Shown: positions 1 to 7,336, counted from the stretch's first letter. The stretch is DNA of 13,961 bases from Deltaproteobacteria bacterium (GCA_016934695.1 JAFGSH010000011.1:1-13961); one strand, 5' to 3'. Translations and numbers: made by a program. The notes: a model not told the origin generated them from the sequence alone.

Positions 1-1
1 G

Positions 2-601
2 GCGAAACGATCAGGGTATCAGCCGTATATCATCCGGCCGCTGAGCGCACGACTCCTGCCGGAAACCGCGCTGGAGACGGAGGGGAAAGTTGACCGGTCC
101 CGGCTCCTGGACATCCAGGGGAGGGGAAGAAAACGCCAGATGGAGATGGCCGACCGGTACCGGATAACGGGGTATACCACCCCGGCCGGCGGGTGCCTCC
201 TGACGGACCCGGTATTTTCAAAGAGGCTCAGGGACCTCTTTGCGCACGACAAGAATATGGCGATCAGAGATCTGGAACTCCTCAAGGTGGGGAGGCACCT
301 GCGCCTGAACGGCGAGACGAAGATAATCGTTGGTCGAAAACAGAGGGAGAACGAGATCATCAGAGGCCTGTTGGAGGACCATGACGTGGTCCTCAGGATG
401 AGGGATCTCCCCGGTCCCACCGTGCTGGTGCCGTACGGGTGTGATGAGGAGGATCTGCACCGCGCGGCCGGCATATGCGCCCTTTACAGCCGTGCGAAAC
501 CCGCCGTGAAAGCGGTTGTGGAATGCCGTACGGGAGAGATCATCCGGCATATTGAAATAGTGCCTGCAGAGGCGGAAGGGGCGCAAAGTCTGATGATCTG
601 A
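2..601 (+). CDS. MnmA/ThiI-like tRNA-thiolation protein, C-terminal part (5' truncated)
   Basis: The frame is open to the left window edge, so the gene begins upstream; about 199 codons are visible, ending at TGA 599-601. The first visible residues include RPLSARLLPET and LLDIQGRGRKRQ, followed by a TTPAGGCLLTDP motif containing a conserved cysteine. This arrangement is typical of MnmA/ThiI-like proteins of deltaproteobacteria, where a PP-loop ATPase domain precedes it. The last ~110 residues (IIVGRKQRENEII, then a D-LPGPTVL stretch) resemble the NFACT-R (DUF814) RNA-binding fold. Family knowledge points to a cytoplasmic protein acting in tRNA 2-thiouridine or 4-thiouridine formation, but the catalytic PP-loop lies outside the window. 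An internal ATG at 140 would leave out conserved upstream sequence and is not the start. The substrate position is not determinable here. Confidence 0.75.
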   Translation, partial: AKRSGYQPYIIRPLSARLLPETALETEGKVDRSRLLDIQGRGRKRQMEMADRYRITGYTTPAGGCLLTDPVFSKRLRDLFAHDKNMAIRDLELLKVGRHLRLNGETKIIVGRKQRENEIIRGLLEDHDVVLRMRDLPGPTVLVPYGCDEEDLHRAAGICALYSRAKPAVKAVVECRTGEIIRHIEIVPAEAEGAQSLMI

Positions 602-612
602 GGGGCCTTTGT

Positions 613-633
613 TCCCCGCGGTATCCTCGGGGA
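613..633 (+). terminator. weak hairpin after the MnmA-like gene
   Basis: TCCCCG (613-618) can pair with CGGGGA (628-633), with a possible inner GG/CC pair in the loop. It lies 12 nt after the stop codon and before the ctpA promoter, where a terminator would be expected. No T tract follows, so intrinsic termination is doubtful. Confidence 0.25.
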
Positions 634-670
634 CCCGTGCCGTATGACCGGAAAAACTTATGGAAAACTG

Positions 671-699
671 TTGATAGAAGGTGTAGGTACTCCTATGAA
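671..699 (+). promoter_or_regulatory. likely sigma70 promoter of ctpA
   Basis: TTGATA (671-676), a 17-nt spacer and TATGAA (694-699) give a 5/6 match to the -35 and a 4/6 match to the -10 consensus. It lies about 35 nt before the ctpA start and suggests that ctpA is transcribed separately from the preceding tRNA-thiolation gene. This is a pattern match only. Confidence 0.45.
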
Positions 700-732
700 G
701 GATGCTTTGCCGACACTACATTGGAGGGGTAG

Positions 733-2028
733 ATGAAGATACAATTCAAACAAAAGAAAAATCTGTGCCTGTCGGTATTTTTGGTCCTCGCCCTGATGAC
801 CGTATCAATGACGTGGGACCATGCCGCTCGCGCAGCGGACAACGAGATTTACAAGAATCTGAAGTTGTTTAACGAAGTGCTCAATATAGTGGAAAAAAAC
901 TATGTGGAGGAGGTCGACCCCAAGATGGTTATCCAGGGGGCCATCAACGGGATGATGAAGTCGCTGGACCCGCACAGCGCCTTTATGACGGTCCAACAGT
1001 ACAATGATCTGCAGGCGGACACGAAGGGGACCTTCAGCGGATTGGGTATCGTCATAACCATGCAGGATGACATCATTACCGTTGTGGCTCCCATAGAGGA
1101 CAAACCGGCGTTCGTTGCCGGTGTCAAGGCGGGTGACAAGATCATCACGATAGATGGTGAGACAACAAAGGATTTTACCATCATGGATGCGGTGCACCGG
1201 CTCCGGGGTGAGAAGGGTACCAAGGTGGCCATAACCGTTACCCGTACGGGGGAAAAAAATCCGATAGAGTTTGAGATCGTACGGGATGTCATTGAGGTAA
1301 AAAGTGTCAAACACAGAATATATTACGGGAATATCGGTTATATCAGAATCTCGAACTTTCAGGAGACGACCGCGGACGAACTTGGTACAGCCCTCATGGA
1401 GATCGGTTCTCCCCCTCCCTCTCTCAAGGGACTCGTCCTGGATTTGAGGAATAATCCGGGGGGGCTGTTGGGGCAGTCGGTGGAGGTGTCGGACGCCTTT
1501 CTCAAATCGGGGATCATCGTATCTTCCAAGGGGAGAACAAAGAGCAGCGAGAGGATAGCAGAGGCGAAGGATGACGGGAATGAACCCGAGTGTCCCATCG
1601 TTGTCTTGATCAACGGGGGAACCGCCAGCGCCGCGGAGATCGTATCGGGCGCCCTGCGCGACAATAAGCGGGCGATACTGCTGGGTACCCGGACCTTCGG
1701 CAAGGGGTCGGTGCAGACCATCGTTCCCCTGGAGGATGGTTCGGCTCTCAAACTGACCATCGCGAAGTACTACACGCCTGACGGGAAATCGATCCAGGCC
1801 ACGGGGATCGCCCCCGATATCGTGGTTGAATATGTGGAGCCGGCTGCCAATGCCGAGGGCAGGCCCAAGCAGATCAGGGAAAAAGATCTGGAGGGGCATA
1901 TAGAGGGTGAAAAGGAGGAAACGGCAGACGAAAAGGCCGGTCAGGAGTGGACCGACCTGAGGAAGGACAATCAGCTGAAGAGCGCGGTAGATCTGCTGAA
2001 AAGTTGGAATGTCTTCAAAAAAATGTAA
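733..2028 (+). CDS. ctpA: CtpA/Prc-type S41 carboxy-terminal processing protease
   Basis: A 431-residue periplasmic serine protease of family S41, which cleaves envelope proteins near their C-termini. Residues 1-35 form a signal peptide (KQKK, hydrophobic core to about 27, then HAARAADN). Next come the N-terminal helices with the family-typical SLDPHSAFM (77-85), a PDZ domain at about 95-185 (GTFSGLGIV, then AGVKAGDKI) and the protease core. The catalytic Ser299 is in NGGTASAAEI and Lys324 in FGKGSVQ, with Gln328 also in place; NNPGG (240-244) is conserved. The tail after about 370 is charged and probably flexible. ATG 733 is preceded by GGAGGGG at 723-729. The YibQ-type gene downstream is a frequent partner in proteobacteria, where both sit beside cell-wall hydrolase factors. 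The individual substrate is unknown. Confidence 0.93.
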   Translation: MKIQFKQKKNLCLSVFLVLALMTVSMTWDHAARAADNEIYKNLKLFNEVLNIVEKNYVEEVDPKMVIQGAINGMMKSLDPHSAFMTVQQYNDLQADTKGTFSGLGIVITMQDDIITVVAPIEDKPAFVAGVKAGDKIITIDGETTKDFTIMDAVHRLRGEKGTKVAITVTRTGEKNPIEFEIVRDVIEVKSVKHRIYYGNIGYIRISNFQETTADELGTALMEIGSPPPSLKGLVLDLRNNPGGLLGQSVEVSDAFLKSGIIVSSKGRTKSSERIAEAKDDGNEPECPIVVLINGGTASAAEIVSGALRDNKRAILLGTRTFGKGSVQTIVPLEDGSALKLTIAKYYTPDGKSIQATGIAPDIVVEYVEPAANAEGRPKQIREKDLEGHIEGEKEETADEKAGQEWTDLRKDNQLKSAVDLLKSWNVFKKM

Positions 2029-2039
2029 GGTCACGGACG

Positions 2040-2068
2040 GTCCGATGATACGCTGCGCCGTATCGGAC
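2040..2068 (+). other. intergenic hairpin between ctpA and the deacetylase gene
   Basis: GTCCGAT (2040-2046) pairs with ATCGGAC (2062-2068), with inner ACG/CGT pairs. An alternative stem GATACG/CGTATC is also possible. It lies 11 nt after the ctpA stop and 20 nt before the GTG of the next gene. No U tract follows, so it is more likely an RNA-stability or processing element than a terminator. Confidence 0.35.
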
Positions 2069-2088
2069 ACCCGGGCGACAGTATCAGG

Positions 2089-3021
2089 GTGAAGAAGAAA
2101 GGGACACATTCAAAGAAACCGGCACCGCTTCATGCAAGAGGAAGGTCTCTGGCCGGCTGGATATGCATCTGCGCTATCGCCGTCGCCGGGCTTGTGTTTT
2201 TTGCGGGGTACGTGCTGCACCAGCGGGGAGGGAAAGAGACCGCTGAAGCGCCTCGCGCACGTGAAAACGATCAGTCAGTGTGGAGGGAGACGATCCCGGG
2301 GCCGGAGCGTCATGAAAGAACGGGGCGGCCGGGAGTCGGGCGCAAGGAGGCCGGGGCGGCAAACAGGGTGGCCTTCGTCATCGACGATATGGGATATGAT
2401 GTGTCAATCCTGTATGAGATCCTCGCACTGGATATCCCCGTAACGATTTCTATTCTTCCATTCCTTCCGCACTCGGCGACGGTTGCCGATGAGGCTCACA
2501 GGGCCGGGAGGGAGGTGCTGCTCCACCTTCCCATGGAACCGCACGACTATCCCGAGAGATGTCCGGGGGACGGGGCGCTTCTGCTGCGGATGAATGGTGA
2601 CGAGATCGTTGATCAACTGGAGAAAGATATCCTGAGTGTTCCCCACATATCAGGAGTCAATAATCATATGGGATCGGGGTTCATGGAAGATGAGGAAAAG
2701 GTGACGGTGACCCTCCGGGAACTCAAGAGGAGAGGCCTTTTCTTCCTCGATAGCCTGACGACGAGAAATTCAAAGGGATTGCAGGTGGCGGCGCGGATAG
2801 GCCTGCCGCGCGCCGGAAGGGATATCTTCCTTGATAATGACTGTGATTTCGAGGAGGCCCTCGACATATTGAACCGCATTGTTGACAGGAAAACCACATG
2901 GAGCACCATGATCATTATCGGACACCCTTATGAGAGTACCGTGCGGGCAATCGGCGAGGCGATGCCCCTCTTACGGGAACATCGTATCCGAATTGTGCCC
3001 CTGTCCGACCTGATCGAATGA
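2089..3021 (+). CDS. divergent polysaccharide deacetylase family protein (YibQ-like)
   Basis: A 310-residue inner-membrane-anchored protein with a periplasmic domain. A Lys/Arg-rich N-terminus precedes one membrane segment at about 23-43, then a low-complexity linker (45-92) and the domain at 93-310. Family motifs are visible: FVIDDMGYD (96-104), HLPMEP (146-151), NNHMGSGF (191-198), DS at 221-222, RDIFLDN (244-250) and IGHP (277-280). These match the metal-site residues of NodB-like folds, although enzymatic activity has not been established for most members. A role in cell wall or division, shared with the upstream CtpA, is inferred from the commonly conserved pairing. The start is GTG 2089 with only a poor ribosome site (CAGG adjacent to it). 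It is the first usable start after the ctpA stop, 60 nt upstream, and it keeps the basic residues before the membrane segment. Confidence 0.85.
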   Translation: MKKKGTHSKKPAPLHARGRSLAGWICICAIAVAGLVFFAGYVLHQRGGKETAEAPRARENDQSVWRETIPGPERHERTGRPGVGRKEAGAANRVAFVIDDMGYDVSILYEILALDIPVTISILPFLPHSATVADEAHRAGREVLLHLPMEPHDYPERCPGDGALLLRMNGDEIVDQLEKDILSVPHISGVNNHMGSGFMEDEEKVTVTLRELKRRGLFFLDSLTTRNSKGLQVAARIGLPRAGRDIFLDNDCDFEEALDILNRIVDRKTTWSTMIIIGHPYESTVRAIGEAMPLLREHRIRIVPLSDLIE

Positions 3022-3023
3022 AA

Positions 3024-3036
3024 GCGGGGCACCCGC
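3024..3036 (+). terminator. small GC hairpin after the deacetylase gene
   Basis: GCGGG (3024-3028), a 3-base loop and CCCGC (3032-3036) lie 2 nt after the stop codon at 3019-3021. Only a short TCTT follows, so it may act as a weak or Rho-assisted 3' end. The downstream gene starts about 110 nt later. Confidence 0.25.
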
Positions 3037-3147
3037 GGTCTTCCGCAATACAGAAATCGAGAAGGAGATCGGTTCCCCTGCGATCAATAGGAATCAATAC
3101 GGATGTCCTCTTCTCCGGATAGGAAGCGGAAACCTGACAGGAACAAC

Positions 3148-4845
3148 ATGAAGAGCACACAAACGGCGAAACTATTCCTTCTGCTGGTCCCCTTCATTAT
3201 AACCGCGGCATGTGCCTTGATGCCGTATGAGGAGCAGACGAGGGAAGAAGGCCCCCTGTCTGAGGGGTACTATCACTACTCGCGAGGGGTGCTCCTGGCG
3301 ATCGAGGGAAAGATCGACGAGGCCGTTGACGCGTATGAGAACGCCCTGCGGCTTGATCCCGCATCCCCCTATCTCATGACCGAGCTCGCCGCCCTCTGCA
3401 TCAAGAGGAACGAGACGGACAGGGCGGTCGCATTATTGGAAGAGTCTGTAGCCCATGACCCAGCGTATGTCGATGCTCATCTCCTCCTCGGCGGTCTGTA
3501 CGGCAACCGTAAGAGGTACGCCGATGCCATCAGCGAGTATCAAACGGTTATCGACATAGACCCCGACAGACGGGAGGCCTACCTCTTCCTCAACCTTTTC
3601 TACCGCGAGAACCGGGAGTATGACAAAGCGGTGAGCGCCCTGGACAGGCTCCTGGAGATCGACCCTTCCAATCTGATGGGGAGCTATTACCTTGCCAAGA
3701 CGTACGCTGCGACGGAGCGGTTCGGTGAAGCCGAGATATGGCTCAAGAAGGCCTTGGATATCAACCCGGCGTTCAGGCCCGCGCTGATGGACCTGGGAAT
3801 GCTGTACCGGTCCCAGGGCAGGCAGGACGAGGCCGTCGGCCTTTACGGGGATTTTCTCCGGTCCAATCCTGCCGATGTGCAGGTCCGGTTCGAACTGGGG
3901 AATACCCTGATAAAGTCGAGGAAGTATGACATGGCTTCCGAACAGTTCGAGGAGATACTGAAGTGGGACCGCTCTCTCACCGAGGCGAGATTCTCCTTGG
4001 GGCTCGCCTATTTCCTGGGCGGCAGAGAGTACGACAGGGCCATCGCCCAATTCCTCGAGGTGCTGCAGGTACGCCCTGATCACGACAGGGCCGTGTACTT
4101 TCTCGCTTCCGCGTACGAAAAGAAGGGTCAGTACGCGGACGCGCTCAAGGAGCTCGGATCCATACCTGAAAAAGCGGACCTGTACGTGCCCGCCCGTGTC
4201 AGGATGGGATTTATTCTGAACAGGGACGGCCGTGCCGACGAGGCGATCGAGCTCATCAGGGGTGAGATAGAACGGGGGAGTAAAGACCTCGAATTCTATC
4301 GCTTCCTCGCCTCCCTCTACGAGGAAGAGAAGAAACTCGACGACGCGGAGGGGATTTTAAAGAGGGCCCTTTCCCTCTCGCCGCAGGACGTGGATCTCCA
4401 TTACCGGTTGGGGATGGTATACGAAAAGGGGAACAGGCATCAGGAGAGCATGGAGGAGATGGAGACGGTGCTCAAGATTGACCCGGACAATGCCGACGCG
4501 CTCAATTTCATCGGCTACAGTTATGCGGAGAGGAATATACGGCTCGATGAGGCGGAAAAACTGGTCAAAAAGGCCCTTCAGCTGAAGCCGGATAACGGCT
4601 ATATCATGGATAGCCTCGGCTGGGTCTACTTCCGGCAGAACCGGACGGCGGAGGCGATCCGTTACCTGGAGAGAGCGTTGGATCTCCTCCCCGAAGATCC
4701 GACCATTGCGGGCCATCTCGGCGATGCCTATCAAAAGAACGGTCAGAGGGAGAAGGCCCTCGAAGTCTACAAACGGGCTCTGCACCGCAATCCGGATGAC
4801 AACAGCCTGAAGGAAAAGATACGGAACATAACACCCGGTGAGTAG
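3148..4845 (+). CDS. TPR-repeat lipoprotein
   Basis: A 565-residue protein made almost entirely of tetratricopeptide repeats, a protein-protein interaction scaffold. From ATG 3148 it begins with a signal peptide and an acceptable lipobox (IITAAC, Cys22), so it is probably a lipoprotein. Roughly 14 TPR-like units follow from about residue 40 to 550, shown by recurring A-x-x-x-Y/F-E-x-A-L-x-L/I-x-P patterns such as AYENALRLDP, EYQTVIDIDP, ALQLKPDN and VYKRALHRNP. ATG 3148 is preferred because AGGA (3139-3142) lies 5 nt upstream and it gives a conventional signal peptide. An in-frame ATG at 3103 would add 15 charged residues. The end overlaps the next lipoprotein gene by 8 nt, so the two are translationally coupled and probably work together at the outer membrane. 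The specific partner is unknown. Confidence 0.85.
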   Translation: MKSTQTAKLFLLLVPFIITAACALMPYEEQTREEGPLSEGYYHYSRGVLLAIEGKIDEAVDAYENALRLDPASPYLMTELAALCIKRNETDRAVALLEESVAHDPAYVDAHLLLGGLYGNRKRYADAISEYQTVIDIDPDRREAYLFLNLFYRENREYDKAVSALDRLLEIDPSNLMGSYYLAKTYAATERFGEAEIWLKKALDINPAFRPALMDLGMLYRSQGRQDEAVGLYGDFLRSNPADVQVRFELGNTLIKSRKYDMASEQFEEILKWDRSLTEARFSLGLAYFLGGREYDRAIAQFLEVLQVRPDHDRAVYFLASAYEKKGQYADALKELGSIPEKADLYVPARVRMGFILNRDGRADEAIELIRGEIERGSKDLEFYRFLASLYEEEKKLDDAEGILKRALSLSPQDVDLHYRLGMVYEKGNRHQESMEEMETVLKIDPDNADALNFIGYSYAERNIRLDEAEKLVKKALQLKPDNGYIMDSLGWVYFRQNRTAEAIRYLERALDLLPEDPTIAGHLGDAYQKNGQREKALEVYKRALHRNPDDNSLKEKIRNITPGE

Positions 4846-5626
4846 AAAAGAGATCATAGCCGCATGTATTGCGTTCCTTGCCGTATCCGGGTGCGTCTCC
4901 GGGAAGCTCCCGGAGGGTGTTGCGAGGCCTGCGGCACATCCTGCCGATATCCTTCAGAGGATAGCCATACCGGACAGCGGAGATGTCATGCGGGCCACGG
5001 CGCGGATCTCCTTCATCTCTCCCGAGGGAGAGTACTCCAGGAAAATGGCGCTTGTACTGCGCATGCCTTCCAGTCTCCGCGTCGAGGCGATACCCCTCTT
5101 CGGTCCAACGGATTTTTTCCTCTCCGCGAACGAGGAAAACCTCAAGGTGTTCTTCCCGGGAGAAGGAAAGTTTTATGTGGGAGCGGCGACACGGAAGAAT
5201 CTCTCCCTGTTTTTCAGGGTGCCGCTTGCCCCCGCCGATGTGGTGCCCCTTCTTGTCGGGGTTCCTCCGCGCTTGGCGGCGGAGCGCCTGTCGGGGCATG
5301 CAGAGGGGGAACTGTACCGCATCGATATCGAATCCGGGGAGGGGAGGCGGTCGCTGTGGGTAGATCCCGGTGACTATACCGTGGCGAGGATCGAAGACGG
5401 TGAGGGGAACAGCCCCCTCTGGAGTGCCGCGTTCGAGGATCGTGTGGCGGTGAGCGGGACATCCTTCCCGCGAAGGATCCGGATAGAGACGCACGGCCCC
5501 GAAGGGGTGAGGGTGGACATCCGGTATCTCGATCTGGATGTTGCATCCACCGGGGATGCGGCAACCTTCGATCTTCCGATACCGTCCGGCATCATGCCGG
5601 TACCGATGGAACGATGTTATCCGTGA
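4838..5626 (+). CDS. LolB/DUF4292-like outer-membrane lipoprotein
   Basis: A 262-residue protein with a clear lipoprotein signal: SRKE basic start, hydrophobic stretch, lipobox AVSGC with Cys19. The rest has alternating beta strands (TARISFIS, KMALVLRMP, LRVEAIPLFGP, then EENLKVFFPGEGKFYVG), consistent with the half-barrel fold of LolA/LolB and DUF4292 proteins. Those proteins bind lipid chains and help place lipoproteins in the outer membrane. I recognise the fold style rather than a diagnostic motif, so LolB function is inference. The start is GTG 4838, inside the 3' end of the TPR gene (8-nt overlap), which is classic translational coupling. Its ribosome site lies in the upstream coding sequence. 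The gene ends 60 bp from the convergent cpoB stop. Confidence 0.65.
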   Translation: MSRKEIIAACIAFLAVSGCVSGKLPEGVARPAAHPADILQRIAIPDSGDVMRATARISFISPEGEYSRKMALVLRMPSSLRVEAIPLFGPTDFFLSANEENLKVFFPGEGKFYVGAATRKNLSLFFRVPLAPADVVPLLVGVPPRLAAERLSGHAEGELYRIDIESGEGRRSLWVDPGDYTVARIEDGEGNSPLWSAAFEDRVAVSGTSFPRRIRIETHGPEGVRVDIRYLDLDVASTGDAATFDLPIPSGIMPVPMERCYP

Positions 5627-5645
5627 GGATTTGCTGAAGACGCGC

Positions 5646-5683
5646 CTGTTCAGAGCGGCGCACATGGCAGCCGCCCGGAACAG
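5646..5683. terminator. hairpin between convergent LolB-like gene and cpoB
   Basis: CTGTTC (5646-5651) pairs with GAACAG (5678-5683). Inside a symmetric 3x3 loop, GCGGC (5655-5659) pairs with GCCGC (5670-5674). The structure sits 19 nt after one stop codon and 3 nt after the other, where a shared bidirectional transcript end is expected. Neither side has a T tract, so its efficiency as an intrinsic terminator is uncertain. Confidence 0.45.
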
Positions 5684-5686
5684 CAC

Positions 5687-6463
5687 TTACTTGATATCAA
5701 CCAGTTTTTTCCTGGCCACGCTCGCGGGCGTCGTGTTCGGGTAGTCCTTAATGACCCCCTGCAGGAGCAGCTTGGCACTGGATGTATCGCCCAGCTTCAG
5801 GAAGGAGAGCGCCTGTTTCAGGAGGGCGTTGGGAACCTTGTTCCCCTTGGGATAGTTCTGGATAACCGCTTCGTATTCTATGATCGCCTCTTCGTATCTT
5901 CCCTGGAAGTACTCACATTCTCCGATCCAGAACTGGGCATTATCCGAGTATTCCGAGTCGGGAAAGGCCTTCAAGAATTTTCTAAACTCCTCCTTCGCGG
6001 CATCGTACCGTCCGCTTTTGAAGATACCGTAAGCCTTGGCGTACGCCTCTTCCCTGCCGGAGGGCTCTCCCTTTTCGGGGGAGCCCTCTTCCTTGACCTC
6101 TTCCTCTTCTTCTATCTTCCCTATCCCCATATAATGTTCGAGATAGGTTATTCTGTTGGCAATTTCATTCAGACTGCTGCGCGGATCGTCGGTCTTTGCG
6201 CCGAGGGAGGATACCTCCACCTCCAGCCGTTCGGTGGCACCCCGCAATTTCTGCACATCGTCTCTCAACGCTACCAGGTCCGCGCCGATATCCGCCTGAA
6301 TCTTCCTGCTGGAGCGTATGGATTCAGCGTTTTCCTCGACGAGTTTCTGGAGGGCTGTGGTCTTTGCTTCAAGACGCACCACAGCCCGCTGGAACTCTTC
6401 TTGCGTTGCGCATCCCAAGCATATGAATGCCGCGGCCAAGAAAAGGATCACAAGATTTTTCAA
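5687..6463 (-). CDS. cpoB: Tol-Pal system protein CpoB (YbgF)
   Basis: A 258-residue envelope protein, last gene of the tol-pal cluster. In the family it links outer-membrane constriction by Tol-Pal with peptidoglycan synthesis at the septum. Residues 1-17 are a signal sequence ending in lipobox CLGC (Cys18), so here it is probably a lipoprotein. Residues 20-115 form a long coiled coil, 116-138 an acidic Glu-rich linker, and 139-258 TPR repeats (AYGIFKSGRYDAAKEEFRKF, then AQFWIGECEYFQGRYEEAI and a third unit). The start is TTG at 6461-6463 with a weak GGGGG 7 nt upstream. It lies 21 nt after the pal stop, in the same frame, and no ATG exists between that stop and the signal peptide. A GTG four codons further in would lose the basic residue. 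Confidence 0.9.
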   Translation of the reverse strand: MKNLVILFLAAAFICLGCATQEEFQRAVVRLEAKTTALQKLVEENAESIRSSRKIQADIGADLVALRDDVQKLRGATERLEVEVSSLGAKTDDPRSSLNEIANRITYLEHYMGIGKIEEEEEVKEEGSPEKGEPSGREEAYAKAYGIFKSGRYDAAKEEFRKFLKAFPDSEYSDNAQFWIGECEYFQGRYEEAIIEYEAVIQNYPKGNKVPNALLKQALSFLKLGDTSSAKLLLQGVIKDYPNTTPASVARKKLVDIK

Positions 6464-6484
6464 GAGAAAACCCCCGTACCAGCA

Positions 6485-7060
6485 CTACTTCTTGGGGACT
6501 ACGATAAAATGATCTCTCCTGTTCTTTGCCCAGGCCTCTTCGTTGCTTGCGGGGTCCAGCGGCCGTTCTTCACCATAGCTGATGGTGGTGATTCTCTCTC
6601 CGGCGATGCCCAGGCTCATGAGGTAGGCCTTTGCGGCTTCGGCGCGCCTCTCCCCGAGGGCCAGGTTATATTCGTTGGTGCCCCTTTCGTCGCAGTGCCC
6701 TTCGATGGTGACCACCCAGCCTCCCTGTTTCGACAGCCAATCAGCGAGACCTCCCACTATATTCCTGGCCTCGGGCTTGAGATCGTAGCGGTCGAAGGCG
6801 AAATGTATATCCGCGAACGCGGCGGCTTCAGCCAGCAGTTTTTCCTGTTCGGCCGCCTTCTTGGCTTCGGCTGCCTTCTTCATGGCGGCGAATTCGGCCC
6901 TGGACTTGGCGGTCTCCTCCGCCAGGATGTCGTTCATGCTGGCATCGCTCTTGATGGTCTCAGTCTTGACCGCCTGGTCCGTGGCGCATCCTGAGACGAA
7001 GACCAGCGAAAAACCAAATACGAGCACCAGCAATCCTACGATAATCGAATTTCTCTTCAT
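6485..7060 (-). CDS. pal: peptidoglycan-associated lipoprotein Pal
   Basis: A 191-residue outer-membrane lipoprotein that binds peptidoglycan and TolB. The signal peptide ends in lipobox VSGC (Cys25). Residues 26-80 are an alanine- and lysine-rich coiled-coil linker. Residues 83-189 form the OmpA C-terminal domain: IHFAFDRYDL (85-94), EGHCDERGTNEYNLALGERR (120-139) and NRRDHF (180-185), which together hold the Asp/Arg residues that grip diaminopimelate in this family. ATG 7060 has a strong AAAGGAGGGG ribosome site overlapping the stop of the preceding lipoprotein gene, 12 nt away. The first ~60 residues are almost the same as those of that upstream lipoprotein, including a 75-bp stretch with only two differences. 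The linker is lengthened compared with E. coli Pal (173 residues). Confidence 0.96.
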   Translation of the reverse strand: MKRNSIIVGLLVLVFGFSLVFVSGCATDQAVKTETIKSDASMNDILAEETAKSRAEFAAMKKAAEAKKAAEQEKLLAEAAAFADIHFAFDRYDLKPEARNIVGGLADWLSKQGGWVVTIEGHCDERGTNEYNLALGERRAEAAKAYLMSLGIAGERITTISYGEERPLDPASNEEAWAKNRRDHFIVVPKK

Positions 7061-7336
7061 TTGACCCCTCCTTTACTTTGTGGTTTTCTCCTTTGCTGCT
7101 TTTTCCTCAGCTGCCTTCTTGGCGGCAGCCTCTTTCATGGCGGCGATCTCGGCCCTGGACTTGGCGGTCTCCTCCGCCAGGATGTCGTTCATGCTGGCAT
7201 CGCTCTTGATCCTCTCTGCCGCCGCTTTTTCCTCAGCTGCCTTCTTGGCGGCAGCCTCTTTCATGGCGGCGATCTCGGCCCTGGACTTGGCAGTCTCCTC
7301 CGCCAGGATGTCGTTCATGCTGGCATCGCTCTTGAT
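6881..7336 (-). repeat. triplicated alanine-zipper coding repeat shared by the lipoprotein gene and pal
   Basis: Two copies inside the small lipoprotein gene, 7098-7210 and 7224-7336, have a 126-bp period and match at 112 of 113 positions. The only difference is G7166 versus A7292, a silent Thr codon change. The core of the unit recurs in pal at 6881-6955, matching 7136-7210 at 73 of 75 positions. Each full unit encodes 42 residues. The pal copy shares the base of the 7098-7210 copy at the variable Thr codon. Confidence 0.95.

Noticed and set aside
805..2109. A 434-codon minus-strand open frame opposite ctpA
   Set aside because: It is a mirror of the GC-biased codons of ctpA, which has catalytic motifs, signal peptide and ribosome site; the antisense product has no recognisable domain.
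4604..5686. A 360-codon minus-strand open frame opposite the TPR/LolB-like junction
   Set aside because: Arg/Pro/Gly-rich composition typical of antisense shadows, spanning two real coupled genes.
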